Of a stretch of DNA of 40,931 nt, positions 1 through 8,609 are shown piece after piece (the stretch's first letter is position 1; the number at the start of each line of letters is the position of its first letter). The notes beneath the pieces are model-generated. The model was not told the origin of the DNA. It made no database searches and saw nothing but the letters and a program-made list of their open reading frames with translations. The stretch spans positions 1 through 40,931 of the forward strand of contig WELA01003891.1 in assembly GCA_009602735.1 (NCBI GenBank). Reading direction: 5' to 3'. Made by a program: the position numbers and the translations under genes. This DNA comes from Mesotaenium endlicherianum. Its lineage: Eukaryota; Streptophyta; Zygnematophyceae; Zygnematales; Mesotaeniaceae.

Positions 1-2
1 CT

Positions 3-395
3 GGACCCCGCGCTCGCTCCCACAGCCCACCTGCCCAAACAGGGGAAGAAGCTGATCTGACTGTATTGGGCAGCAGATACAGGCAGAAATCCCCAGAGGA
101 CAGGGGTGCCAGAAGAGGGACACGCGGGTGGGCCAGAGGATTGCCAGCCTCCCCCTCTGCTCAGGGGCATGTACCTCTAGCCAATGTATTTCAGCATCCT
201 ACTGGAATGCCTGTCTATGTGGGCATCAACACCCAAGTGGTTGAAGAGCAGGCTACCATCCTTCGTTCTCCTCGAGGTCCAACTTTAGAGCAAACCGGGT
301 TCTTTAGAAGGCCAGCTGACAGACCTAGAGGGCTGTCCAGATCTAGGTCCAGATCTCCGTCTCCTGATCCTGAAGCCCCAGGAACCACCCCTTAA
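3..395 (+). CDS. ORF3 of an upstream retroelement copy, C-terminal part only
   Basis: This is the last ~130 codons of the third ORF of another element copy whose 5' part lies left of the window. It aligns almost base for base with 8104-8496 of copy A: the same RS/SP-rich tail, the same conserved segment around HVPLANVFQHPTGMPVYV, and the same stop context. The frame is open from the window edge to TAA at 393-395. Together with LTR1 it shows that the array extends leftward beyond the window. The function of ORF3 is unknown (see 6820-8496). Confidence 0.8.
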   Translation, partial: GPRARSHSPPAQTGEEADLTVLGSRYRQKSPEDRGARRGTRGWARGLPASPSAQGHVPLANVFQHPTGMPVYVGINTQVVEEQATILRSPRGPTLEQTGFFRRPADRPRGLSRSRSRSPSPDPEAPGTTP

Positions 396-473
396 GGTGA
401 CAGGCTGAAAAGATAGTAAGTAAGGGAGGCTGGTCAGGGTCAGTTTCTTTATTTAACGCTTTCGCAGTTTAAT

Positions 474-490
474 GTTGTCGAGGCGACAAC
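474..490 (+). other. Perfect hairpin just upstream of the PPT (copy 0)
   Basis: GTTGTCG, loop AGG, CGACAAC: a 7-bp perfect stem with a 3-nt loop, four bases upstream of the polypurine tract. The same hairpin recurs at 8575-8591. In copy B (16430-16446) it has one mismatch. The hairpin is seen directly; a role in RNA packaging, 3' processing or plus-strand priming is speculation. Confidence 0.55.
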
Positions 491-493
491 AAG

Positions 494-506
494 TTAAGTT
501 GGAGGG
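494..506 (+). promoter_or_regulatory. 3' polypurine tract (PPT) of the upstream copy
   Basis: TTAAGTTGGAGGG, followed by AT and then the TG that begins LTR1. A purine-rich run directly 5' of the 3' LTR is the usual plus-strand primer site of LTR retroelements. The same 13-mer is at 8595-8607 and, unusually, also internally after pol at 6601-6613 and 14472-14484. Confidence 0.75.
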
Positions 507-569
507 ATTGTAATGAATCAGTATATTAGTAGATATAATATTCATTTAAATATAATAGTTAATTTAGTT

Positions 570-647
570 CAGCCTGCTGAACTTTAGTTAGTAGTCAGTC
601 TGCTGAACTTTAGTTAATAATCAGTCTGCTGGACTTTACATAATTAT
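570..647 (+). repeat. Three tandem 26-bp units in U3 of LTR1
   Basis: Units at 570-595, 596-621 and 622-647 have the core CAG(C/T)CTGCTG(A/G)ACTTTA. LTR2 has two such units (8671-8722) and LTR3 has about two diverged ones. The unit number fully accounts for the 746 versus 720 bp length difference. Repeated U3 units often act as enhancers in LTRs; that role is inferred here. Confidence 0.8.
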
Positions 648-821
648 CAGTTTAATGACTCGGCCAAAAGCAGCAGGCTGAAGTCAACTAAAGTCAGCTT
701 GCTGACACATTCTTTGACAGCCAGCTGACTTCCGTACTCGGTAGCAGCGAACTGCCTTGATATGCATCTAAGTACCACCTGCTAGATGAATGGCCAGATG
801 ACATCCCCATGATGGATGGCT

Positions 822-1089
822 ATTCGGGATGATGGGAGATGGCGGTGGATTTGGTTAACCGAGGTCCTACCAACGTGGTTAACTCCCGGGTAGGCGGTGC
901 CATCGCACTGACCGTTGAACAGTAAACTCATTCCATGTACATATGCTAGGCATTGCTCTCGAGTTCGGCATTCGGAAACGAGGCCAACTCTCTTGTACAG
1001 CTTACTGAGAGAGATCTGAATCCAAGGCGAGAAGCCATTGATACGCACTGTCTTCTAACCTTGCTTATGTATGAGTTTACTGATTTGCA
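822..1089 (+). other. 268-bp LTR block identical in all three LTRs
   Basis: I compared 822-1089 with 8897-9164 and 16753-17020 by eye and found no difference, whereas both flanks differ clearly in LTR3. The block contains GGTTAACC, a second GTTAAC, a CCTACC/GGTAGG inverted pair and an antisense open frame with no ATG. I do not recognise it as a tRNA, 5S rRNA or snRNA. Confidence 0.7.
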
Positions 1090-1255
1090 TTATTGATGCT
1101 AGTTTACTCGCATTTGACTTACGAGTATTATTCACTGCTAGTGTATTGTCCTTTGCCGTTTAACCAGTTAACGGAAATTACCATAAAGATTACTTGCTGA
1201 TATAAAGATCTTTATTAATTGTTAATCGCCTATTTGGTAAGTCGATTCATTTCAG

Positions 1256-1267
1256 TGGTATCGGAGC
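1256..1267 (+). promoter_or_regulatory. Primer binding site (tRNA-iMet-like)
   Basis: TGGTATCGGAGC lies one base after the end of LTR1. It resembles the common plant and fungal PBS TGGTATCAGAGC, which pairs with the 3' end of initiator tRNA-Met, with one A/G difference. The same site is at 9331-9342 after LTR2. No PBS follows LTR3. Confidence 0.8.
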
Positions 1268-1288
1268 AGTTATCACAGTCTTCTTTGT

Positions 1289-2767
1289 ATGGTAAGGACA
1301 AGGTCTCAAACTAGCAACTCCCGAGACATGGAGAACCAGGATAACGAGAATGTCGAAAACCAGGCGGAAAGCCATGTAGCGGGAAACCGTACCTATTCGG
1401 AAGCAGTAGCGGATACTGCAGCTAGGGAGGCTGCAGATGAGGCAGCTGCTATTGCCTCAGTCGCAGCTCAGCAAGCTGAGGAGGAGATAGCCAGACTAGA
1501 AGCTGAACAAGTAGCAAAGGCCGCTGAAGATATACAAAGGAGGGAAGGACAGCCAGCTGACGAGCGCACTGTTGAAGAACTTATGGCATCAAGGGCCAAT
1601 GTTCTGAACCCACCTCCTGCCGTACAACTCAATGTACCCCTAGGTCAAATACGTGACCGGCTGAATGCGGCAGGAATTGCTGCTGCAGGAGCAAGAGGGA
1701 TTGTTGAGGACACTACTCAGCGAGTAGATGCCAATGCTGCTGCTGCATTTGCTAATCTACCACCCCAAAATGTAGACTTGGGAGCATTGTTCGTTCAGAT
1801 GCAGTCGCAAATGGCGACCATGTATCAGTCCCAGCAGGAGGACAAAAGAATCATAATGTCCCTACTCCGGGACAGAGACCAACTGGGGTCTCACACCACT
1901 AGTGGTGGTGGCCGAGGGCCTAGTAAGCCCAAGCCGAAACCTCCCCAGGACTATGATCCTGAGGGAAACAGAAAATATTACCTGATCAAGTTTCTCGCGG
2001 ATGTTGAGCAGTGGCTGGAGAACTACCCAGAACTGCAAGATTACGAGAAGGTCAGGCACACCGGTGCGCTACTGAAAGGCAGTGCCGCAGACTGGTGGCT
2101 TTACTGGAAGGAAGAGCGTAAGGCTCGGCAACTCGGTGACCCTACGTGGGTAGAGTTTGTCGAGAAGTTGCATGAGAAGTTTGATGTCATCAACCAGCAG
2201 GAGAAAGCTATCTATGCGATGATCTCCCTGACACTGAAGCAGACCACTTCAGTTGCTGAGTTTGCTCAAAAGTTCCAAGAGAACATGATGAAGCAGCCTG
2301 ATTTGCCAGAACGGTATAGGATAGCATACTTCAGGTATGGCTTGAAATCCGAGGTCTCTGGTCATTTTGCTGAGAAAAAGTATGAGAAACTGGCTGACTT
2401 GATCCAGGATGCTGACGCCTGGGATCAGCAGCAGTTCAATCACAAGCGCCAGAGTAACGCTTTGGTGTCTAAGATTGTCAAAAAGCCCCACGGTTCCTAC
2501 AATGCAGTTGAAGGAGACCAGGCTGAGGATAATCAGGGTGATGAATATGAGTATGAGTACAATGCTATTCAGTCTAGAGGTAGAGGTGGTCCCTCTCGAG
2601 GTGGCTATGGAAGGGGTGGTGGTAGGACTAAGCCGAGACCAGCCTCAGCAAAATCTACTTGCTACCATTGTCAGCAGAAAGGCCACTACAGAGAACAGTG
2701 TCCGGTCAAGCACCTGCCTAAGGTCGAGAGAAAAGACCAGCCTTTAAAAGACAGCAACAGTCAGTAA
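1289..2767 (+). CDS. gag: Gag polyprotein, element A
   Basis: This is the structural capsid/nucleocapsid protein of the retroelement (492 aa). It starts at ATG 1289, 22 bases after the PBS. The N-terminal ~130 residues are Ala/Glu-rich and probably helical. A retrotransposon-gag capsid domain follows at about residues 225-370, with LKGSAADWW and FAQKFQ-like segments. Then come an acidic stretch, an RGG-rich basic segment (~427-447) and one CCHC zinc knuckle near the end ([14 protein letters not shown]). The 3' end overlaps the pol frame by 46 nt, consistent with a -1 frameshift (2743-2749). The start codon context ATGGTAAGG also resembles a splice donor, which matters for ORF3 expression models. 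Copy B is nearly identical up to the knuckle. Confidence 0.92.
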   Translation: MVRTRSQTSNSRDMENQDNENVENQAESHVAGNRTYSEAVADTAAREAADEAAAIASVAAQQAEEEIARLEAEQVAKAAEDIQRREGQPADERTVEELMASRANVLNPPPAVQLNVPLGQIRDRLNAAGIAAAGARGIVEDTTQRVDANAAAAFANLPPQNVDLGALFVQMQSQMATMYQSQQEDKRIIMSLLRDRDQLGSHTTSGGGRGPSKPKPKPPQDYDPEGNRKYYLIKFLADVEQWLENYPELQDYEKVRHTGALLKGSAADWWLYWKEERKARQLGDPTWVEFVEKLHEKFDVINQQEKAIYAMISLTLKQTTSVAEFAQKFQENMMKQPDLPERYRIAYFRYGLKSEVSGHFAEKKYEKLADLIQDADAWDQQQFNHKRQSNALVSKIVKKPHGSYNAVEGDQAEDNQGDEYEYEYNAIQSRGRGGPSRGGYGRGGGRTKPRPASAKSTCYHCQQKGHYREQCPVKHLPKVERKDQPLKDSNSQ

Positions 2768-5700
2768 TCCAGTCTACTGACTGTGAGGATGCTAGAGATA
2801 GTGAGTCGTCACTAGCTGCCCTCGTAGCAGGTATTATGGGTCCTGCTGAACTGGATTCACTATGCATGCCTGACAAACAGATAAAGGAGACCATCAGTAA
2901 TATAGACGTCCAGAGAGTGCACACTCTGGATGCTCTTGTTCCACCTGATGTCCAACATTTCTTTGCTACGTCAGGAGAACAATGCGAAAGTCAGGAAAAG
3001 ACAGTCCCCCCTATCCTACTGCATTGCATGATTGCAGGTAGGAAGGTGAGGGCATTTGTTGACGGAGGGGCGTCACATACTTTTATTCACAAGGACTTAG
3101 TTAAGCGGCTAAGGCTGCCTACTGTCACCCAAGGGAATAGAAAAATATTCCTTGGAGATGCCTCAAGTATCCCGGGAGGAGTTATAACCAAGCCTATTGA
3201 GGTCCAGTTAGGTTCTGGCATTGCAGTTCTAACTGAAACGCTTACATTTGAGGTACTCAACACTGGCTTTTATGATCTCGTGCTAGGCAGGTCCTGGCTT
3301 AATAGACATCAAGCTGAAGTGTGTTGGAGCAGAGGTACAGTTAAAGTGAGAGGAGCCAGTGATGGGCAGACTGACTTGGCACCCACCAGTGCTCTTCCTC
3401 TTGTCCTGTGTGGATGGCAAATGAAGGAAAAGAAGAGGCTTCCAGAAGGATGCAAGTTGCTGAATGCAATGGAGTTCGTCAAAAGCTGGAACCAGAAGGA
3501 AGACAGAATGTTCTGTCTGCTGCTAAGAGAGGTACCTCCTCAACCTGAAGAAGTGGTTGAGAAAAAGGTAAGCCCTCCGGAGCACCCTACTGCTGCAAAA
3601 ATTGTTGCTCAGTACACTGATGTGTTTAACATGCCTCCAGGACTACCCCCTAAAAGGGAAGTAGATCATAGGATTGATCTATTACCTGGTAGCCAGCCAC
3701 CCTGGCAACGCACTTATGGCTTGTCTTATTTGGAGAGCGAGGAGTTGAAAACACAGATTGCAGAGCTGGAGGAAAATGGTTACATTTCTCCCAGTAAATC
3801 ACCGTACGGCGCACCTATCCTATTTGTTAAGAAAAAGGATGGCAGTATGCGGATGTGTGTGGATTACAGAGCCCTGAACAGAATTACAGTAAAGAACAAG
3901 TATGCTTTACCCAGAATCGAGGACTTGCTTGATACCCTGTCTGGCGCTAAGGTGTTCAGTAAGATAGATCTCAAGAGTGGTTATCATCAAATCAGAATTG
4001 CTGAGGGGGATGAACACAAGACTGCTTTCCGCACACGTTATGGACACTATGAGTTCAACGTGATGCCATTTGGACTGACTAATGCTCCTGCTACCTTTAT
4101 GGGTGCTATGAATGACATTTTCAGACCTTATTTGGATAAGTTTGTGCAAGTTTTCCTGGATGATATTTTAATTTTCTCTAAAGATGAAGCTCAGCACACT
4201 GAACACTTAAAGAAAGTGCTGGACACTCTGCGGAAAAATCACTTGTATGCTAAAATGAGCAAGTGTGATTTCTTTAAGGAAAGTATTGAATTCTTAGGCC
4301 ACGTTGTCAGTAAAGAGGGCATCAGTGTGGATCCTAAGAAAGTCCAGACCATAAGGGACTGGCCAGTACCACAGTCTGTCTCTGAAGTTAGATCCTTCCT
4401 CGGGTTGGCTAACTACTATAGGAGATTTATTGAGAATTATTCCACAAAGGCCAGTAAACTGACTGACCTTACTAAGAAAGACATCGGGTATGTGTGGGGG
4501 GAAGAGCAGCAGGCTGCCTTCCAGACCCTTAAAGATGCCCTTTGTTCTGCCCCAGTGCTAGCCGTGTATGACCCCAGCAAACCGGTGCAGGTGGTTACTG
4601 ATGCCTCTGATTTTGCCATGGGTGCTATTTTGTTGCAGCCTGCTGACAAAACCACAAAGGATGGTAAGGTACGGCAGGAGTGGCATCCTGTGTTGTATGA
4701 GTCTATGAAATTTAATCCAGCGGAGATTAATTACTCAGTGCATGATAAAGAGCTGCTAGCTATCATTCATGTACTCAAACAGTGGAGAGCATACTTACAT
4801 GGTAAAGCTTTTAAGGTGATTACAGATCATCTAGCTCTGACCCACTTTCAGAAGAAGTCCAAGCTGTCGAGGAGGGAGAACCGCTGGAGCCAGATGCTGG
4901 AGCAGTTCCAAGTCCAGATCGACTACAAACCAGGGAAGTTGAATCCTGCTGATGCACTCTCTAGAAGACCTGACTTGCAAGAAAGGAACTTTAGTCAGCA
5001 TGCTGTAGATAAAGTCCTGTGTGCACTCACTTCACTAAAGGTGAAAAAGTCCTTCCTTGAACAACTTAGGAAAGCCTACCTTTCTGACCCAACATTTGAG
5101 CCCAGCCCCACTACTGGTGTGTGTCGTGCTACTGCACTCGGGTATAAGCTCAAGGGAGGGGTCTGGGTGACTGAAACCACTTCAGGCAGGCTGAAGCTGG
5201 TCATTCCTAATAATTTGGAAATAAGGTCTCTCTTACTGAGTCAAGCTCATGACAGTCTCCTGGGTGGACATTTGGGGCAGGCCAAAACTGTTGGCAAACT
5301 GGCAAAACATTATCATTGGGAGGGGTTACCCCGGGAGGTCTTGAAATATGTCAAGTCCTGTGACCAGTGTCAGAGAAATAAGTCTCGGCACACACCACCC
5401 GGAGGTCTCTTGCAACCGCTACCCATCCCAGCGGGACGCTGGGAAACTATATCCATGGACTGGGTGGTCTCACTACCAAGAACTGCCAACGGGCATGATT
5501 CAATACTGGTAGTCGTGGATAAACTGACAAAAATGGTCATTTTTATCCCCACAACTGTCAAAGTGACTGCACTCGAAACAGCGAGACAGTTTTACAACCA
5601 TGTAGTATGCCAACATGGGCTCCCTTCTAATATCATCTCAGACAGAGACTCAAAATTCACCTCTAAGTTCTGGAGAGCTTTAATGGGGTTAATGGGAGTC

Positions 5701-6552
5701 AAACAGCTGCTCAGCACAGCAAACCACCCTCAGACTGATGGGCAGACTGAAAGAACTAACCGAGTTCTGCAGGAGGTGCTGAGAGCATATATTAACCAAA
5801 AACAAGATAATTGGGATGACCTGTTGCCTCAAATTCAGTTTGCGGTCAACAGTGCGGTGCACGCGTCAACGGGCAAAACTCCTTTTGAACTCAGCCTGGG
5901 TAGAGTCCCTAAGTCTCCTCTAGATGTGCTAGGGGAATCTTTAACTCACCCTGAAGGGATTGACAACCCGGTCTCCCTCCAGTTAACTCAGGAGTTTGCT
6001 GACACCCTGTCAGAAGTCCAACGAAACTTGCACACGGCCCAAGAAAACCAACAAAAATACGCTAATCAACACCGTCGGGAACTGACATTTTCCAAGGGGG
6101 ATTTAGTCAAACTGCATTCTCAGCACCTGTACCTCCCTGGTGTGGTCAAGAAAAAGCTTGGCCCTGTCTGGGTCGGTCCATATTCGGTGGTCCGTCGTGT
6201 CGGTCAGAATGCTTACAAACTGAACATGTCAGCTGAATACAAGGGGCACCCGGTCTTTAATGTCTCCTTCCTGGAACCGTACATCAAAGGTGATACACTG
6301 TTCACAGGTCGGTTCCCTGTCCAACCGGGACCGGTCCCCGCTGTCCGGGACGGCGACCCTGAGGAATATGAGGTCGATGAGATTTTAGACGCTCGCTCGG
6401 TCCGTCGATCGTCTAAATATGTCATGAAATACCTCATTCGATGGAAGGGTTACGATGCCTCTGGGGACACTTGGGAGTTTAAGGACCACTTGACCAATGC
6501 CAAAGGGGCGTTGACACGGTTCCACCTTCGGGCCGCTGGAGTCCCTCCATAA
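2722..6552 (+). CDS. pol: Pol polyprotein (PR-RT-RNase H-IN-chromodomain), element A
   Basis: The frame is open from 2722, after a TAA at 2719-2721; the first ATG is at 2836 (1238 aa from there). Residues are counted from that ATG. Aspartic protease lies around 70-160, with [10 protein letters not shown] in place of the usual D(S/T)GA, plus LGRSW. Reverse transcriptase has [23 protein letters not shown] and the catalytic FLDD near 440. RNase H has [13 protein letters not shown] near 586. Integrase has an HHCC zinc finger (~804-845, CDQC) and the DDE residues in MDWV (~874), SDRDSKF (~935) and TDGQTER (~970). A chromodomain ends the protein (~1177-1235, YLIRWKGYD). It probably makes, integrates and chromatin-targets element cDNA. 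No break is seen. Confidence 0.95.
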   Translation, partial: GREKRPAFKRQQQSVIQSTDCEDARDSESSLAALVAGIMGPAELDSLCMPDKQIKETISNIDVQRVHTLDALVPPDVQHFFATSGEQCESQEKTVPPILLHCMIAGRKVRAFVDGGASHTFIHKDLVKRLRLPTVTQGNRKIFLGDASSIPGGVITKPIEVQLGSGIAVLTETLTFEVLNTGFYDLVLGRSWLNRHQAEVCWSRGTVKVRGASDGQTDLAPTSALPLVLCGWQMKEKKRLPEGCKLLNAMEFVKSWNQKEDRMFCLLLREVPPQPEEVVEKKVSPPEHPTAAKIVAQYTDVFNMPPGLPPKREVDHRIDLLPGSQPPWQRTYGLSYLESEELKTQIAELEENGYISPSKSPYGAPILFVKKKDGSMRMCVDYRALNRITVKNKYALPRIEDLLDTLSGAKVFSKIDLKSGYHQIRIAEGDEHKTAFRTRYGHYEFNVMPFGLTNAPATFMGAMNDIFRPYLDKFVQVFLDDILIFSKDEAQHTEHLKKVLDTLRKNHLYAKMSKCDFFKESIEFLGHVVSKEGISVDPKKVQTIRDWPVPQSVSEVRSFLGLANYYRRFIENYSTKASKLTDLTKKDIGYVWGEEQQAAFQTLKDALCSAPVLAVYDPSKPVQVVTDASDFAMGAILLQPADKTTKDGKVRQEWHPVLYESMKFNPAEINYSVHDKELLAIIHVLKQWRAYLHGKAFKVITDHLALTHFQKKSKLSRRENRWSQMLEQFQVQIDYKPGKLNPADALSRRPDLQERNFSQHAVDKVLCALTSLKVKKSFLEQLRKAYLSDPTFEPSPTTGVCRATALGYKLKGGVWVTETTSGRLKLVIPNNLEIRSLLLSQAHDSLLGGHLGQAKTVGKLAKHYHWEGLPREVLKYVKSCDQCQRNKSRHTPPGGLLQPLPIPAGRWETISMDWVVSLPRTANGHDSILVVVDKLTKMVIFIPTTVKVTALETARQFYNHVVCQHGLPSNIISDRDSKFTSKFWRALMGLMGVKQLLSTANHPQTDGQTERTNRVLQEVLRAYINQKQDNWDDLLPQIQFAVNSAVHASTGKTPFELSLGRVPKSPLDVLGESLTHPEGIDNPVSLQLTQEFADTLSEVQRNLHTAQENQQKYANQHRRELTFSKGDLVKLHSQHLYLPGVVKKKLGPVWVGPYSVVRRVGQNAYKLNMSAEYKGHPVFNVSFLEPYIKGDTLFTGRFPVQPGPVPAVRDGDPEEYEVDEILDARSVRRSSKYVMKYLIRWKGYDASGDTWEFKDHLTNAKGALTRFHLRAAGVPP
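2743..2784 (+). promoter_or_regulatory. Candidate -1 ribosomal frameshift signal between gag and pol
   Basis: In the gag frame, T TTA AAA (2743-2749) is a canonical X XXY YYZ slippery heptamer. A 7-nt spacer leads to a 10-bp perfect stem (2757-2766 with 2775-2784, 8-nt loop). The gag stop (2765-2767) lies at the stem-loop boundary. The pol frame is open from 2722 and lies in -1 relative to gag, so slippage here gives Gag-Pol. ATCC in the loop could pair with GGAT at 2787-2790 as a weak pseudoknot. The same sequence is kept in copy B (10811 onward). The motif is seen; its use is inferred. Confidence 0.7.
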
Positions 6553-6600
6553 CTGTCATTTCAGTTGACACGGGAAGGTGACAGGCGGTCCTGTCTCCAT

Positions 6601-6613
6601 TTAAGTTGGAGGG
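6601..6613 (+). promoter_or_regulatory. Internal copy of the PPT 13-mer, element A
   Basis: TTAAGTTGGAGGG lies 48 bases after the pol stop, identical to the 3' PPT at 8595-8607. It is followed by GGAAAATATATGACAG rather than by an LTR. It could be a central PPT, or a relic showing that pol was once followed directly by the 3' LTR before the ORF3 module was added. Confidence 0.6.
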
Positions 6614-6819
6614 GAAAATATATGACAGTTAGTGAGCGAGAGCGATAAAAACACACTCATACGTTTATGTGTAGCGCATCGCAACTACGTCAACTTTTAG
6701 CAATCATCCTGTAAGGTAAACAGCAGCGAAGCCACTATACTAAATACTAACATACTTCCTGCAATCCCTATGACAAAGGTCCATATCCTACTAACTTGTG
6801 CCCTGGTTACATGTGCAGG
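6614..6819 (+). promoter_or_regulatory. pol-ORF3 spacer with promoter-like and splice-like signals, element A
   Basis: This is a 206-bp non-coding spacer. A TATA-like GATAAAA is at 6644-6650. GTAAGG (6711) and GTAAAC (6715) are possible donors. TACTAAC (6789-6795) matches the branch-point consensus, with its A 24 bases before the AG at 6817-6818, and GCAG is followed directly by the G and ATG of ORF3. ORF3 could be made from an internal promoter with a ~104-nt leader intron, or from a long splice starting in the LTR-leader. The signals are seen; their use is inferred. Confidence 0.5.
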
Positions 6820-8496
6820 ATGGCGCCCACCACACAAAAGGAGGACAGAAAGCGCAAGGCAGAAGAAGCCAGGAGGACAATGGAGCAATACCAGAAGGAG
6901 CTGGCGGCGACGTCCCTCACCAGGAGAGAACAAGAAAGGGTCCGCAAACAACAAGAGGCGGCAGAAGAGGCACAGAGGAAGAAGGATCAGGAAGCGGAAA
7001 ACCTCAGGAAGGCTGAGGAGGAGAGACAGAAGAAACAGCAAGAAGAAGCGGCAGCGGCAGAAGAGGAGAAAAGAAAAAAGATTGAAGCGGACAGACAGAA
7101 GAGCTTGGCCACTTACAGGTATACTGTGGTGGGTGGCCAAAACTTCGATAACCTGAAGGAAGCATTGCTGGCAGCCCAGGAGATCAACAGGCTGGAACAG
7201 ACAACACTGCTACAGAAGGAAGGAGCTACAGCACTGGACAGGTACATCGAGACACACACCGGCGTGGTCCTTTACGAAGATTATGCTAAGATGGTGGGCT
7301 ATACAGCAGAGCAGGCCCGGTATCTCGCAGATGATTCAGAGGACAAGCCGGTCCCCATACCGGGAATAGTGGGAGATCAGAGACTCATCCGGATGGTGAG
7401 CATGCGGCCCGATAGCTTTAAGGATACGGTATTCTACCTCACACTCCTGCCAGCTTACAATGAAGTTGAGAGAAGGAGCTGGGAGTACTTGGCCAGGGAA
7501 GCAGGACAGCAGATGTTCTCTCCCCACTGGTTCCCGTGTAAACTGAGGAAGGCTGAGCACGGACCCCAGTACTACCAGCAGCCAACAGACTGGAGGTGGA
7601 TGACCGTCACAAATAAGAAGCAGGAGTGTGACCGAGCCCAACCGGATGACTTCCACTATGGCCTAGACGGCTATCTCATCCTACCACCTCACATTGCCCC
7701 TTGGGACCCCAGGCTGAATGGATGCCTGAGCAATATGAATGCAGAGACCAAGGAACATAGGAGGAGGGGAAGAGAGTACTTCTCTAAGGGAAAGCATGCC
7801 TTTGTCAAATGGGCAAAGAATGCAGGCCGGATAGATATCAGTAGGCTGAAGGCCAAGCAACCTCCAGCGCGCCCTAAGAAAGGGAGGTCGGTAGACTACT
7901 CCATGTCTACTAGGGAGCAGGACGACTTAGTGGACGAGACCCCTACTCTCTCCGAGGAGGAGGATGAGGAGGATGAGGAAGAAGAACAAGGCAGAGGAGA
8001 AGCATCAGCAGCAGGTACTCAGGATACCCAGGGACAGGCAGGGGCGCTTCCTAAAGAACCACGATCAGGTGTTTGGAATGTGATCCCCGTTATGGCGACA
8101 ACTGGACCCCGCGCTCGCTCCCCCAGCCCACCTGCCCAAGCAGGGGAAGAAGCTGATCTGACTGTACTGGGCAGCAGACACAGACAGAAATCCCCAGAGG
8201 ACAGGGGTGCCAGAAGAGGGACACGCGGGTGGGCCAGAGGTATGCCAGCCTCCCCCTCCGCTCAGGGGCATGTACCTCTAGCCAATGTATTTCAGCATCC
8301 TACTGGAATGCCTGTCTATGTGGGAATCAACACCCAAGTGGTTGAAGAGCAGGCCACCATCCTCCGTTCTCCTCGAGGGCCAACTTTAGAGCAAACAGGG
8401 TTCTTTAGAAGGCCAGCTGACAGACCTAGAGGGCTGTCCAGATCTAGGTCCAGATCTCCGTCTCCTGATTCTGAAGCCCCAGGAACAACCCCTTAA
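6820..8496 (+). CDS. ORF3, element A: unrecognised protein after pol
   Basis: 558 aa from ATG 6820; an earlier in-frame ATG at 6811 overlaps the putative splice acceptor. Residues ~5-95 are Glu/Lys/Gln/Arg-rich and surely a charged coiled coil. Residues ~98-360 form a compact-looking core rich in Trp, Tyr and Pro. Its motifs are shared with copy B: YRYTV, DYA-MVGYT, IPGI-G, DSFKD, YNEVERRSWE, PTDWRWMT, LPPHIA-WDPRL, FSKGKHA and PK-GRSV-YS. An Asp/Glu run follows at ~379-392, then a Ser/Pro/Arg-rich tail ending in SRSRSRSPSP. No signal peptide or hydrophobic segment is visible, so it does not look like an envelope protein. I recognise no enzymatic motif. It lies in the env position and is also present in copies 0 and B. 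Confidence 0.85.
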   Translation: MAPTTQKEDRKRKAEEARRTMEQYQKELAATSLTRREQERVRKQQEAAEEAQRKKDQEAENLRKAEEERQKKQQEEAAAAEEEKRKKIEADRQKSLATYRYTVVGGQNFDNLKEALLAAQEINRLEQTTLLQKEGATALDRYIETHTGVVLYEDYAKMVGYTAEQARYLADDSEDKPVPIPGIVGDQRLIRMVSMRPDSFKDTVFYLTLLPAYNEVERRSWEYLAREAGQQMFSPHWFPCKLRKAEHGPQYYQQPTDWRWMTVTNKKQECDRAQPDDFHYGLDGYLILPPHIAPWDPRLNGCLSNMNAETKEHRRRGREYFSKGKHAFVKWAKNAGRIDISRLKAKQPPARPKKGRSVDYSMSTREQDDLVDETPTLSEEEDEEDEEEEQGRGEASAAGTQDTQGQAGALPKEPRSGVWNVIPVMATTGPRARSPSPPAQAGEEADLTVLGSRHRQKSPEDRGARRGTRGWARGMPASPSAQGHVPLANVFQHPTGMPVYVGINTQVVEEQATILRSPRGPTLEQTGFFRRPADRPRGLSRSRSRSPSPDSEAPGTTP

Positions 8497-8574
8497 GGTG
8501 ACACGCTGAAGAGGCAGTCAGTAAGGGAGGCTGGTCAGGTTCAGTTCCCTTATTTAAAATTTCTGCAGTTTAAT

Positions 8575-8607
8575 GTTGTCGAGGCGACAACAAGTTAAGT
8601 TGGAGGG
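8575..8607 (+). promoter_or_regulatory. Hairpin plus 3' PPT of element A
   Basis: The hairpin GTTGTCG-AGG-CGACAAC (8575-8591) is followed after three bases by the PPT TTAAGTTGGAGGG (8595-8607), two bases before LTR2. The arrangement is the same as at 474-506. Confidence 0.7.
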
Positions 8608-8609
8608 AT

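Larger units (their letters stand above)
509..1254 (+). repeat. LTR1, 746 bp (3' LTR of copy 0 and 5' LTR of element A)
   Basis: It begins TGTAATGAATC and ends GATTCATTTCA, so the ends are TG...CA with an imperfect terminal inverted repeat. It is preceded by a PPT and followed at once by a PBS. It is 26 bp longer than LTR2 because it has one more copy of a 26-bp unit (570-647). A TATA-like TATAAAG near 1200 would leave a very short R-U5. Against LTR2, the visible differences all lie in the first ~313 bp; from 822 to the end the two appear identical. Confidence 0.93.

Noticed and set aside
782..1048. 88-codon antisense ORF present in all three LTRs
   Set aside because: It starts at GTG, not ATG, and its conservation simply follows that of the identical LTR block. 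No independent protein evidence.
822..1089. LTR block as a captured 5S rRNA, tRNA or snRNA (Cassandra-like)
   Set aside because: I found no match to 5S conserved segments and no convincing A/B boxes or snRNA motifs.
6697..7140. 147-codon minus-strand frame, hydrophobic
   Set aside because: Antisense shadow of the Lys/Glu-rich coiled coil of ORF3; Lys/Glu codons read backwards give Leu/Phe.
6820..8496. ORF3 as a retroviral-type envelope gene
   Set aside because: It is in the env position, but has no signal peptide, no membrane helix and no cleavage site; it is charged throughout.
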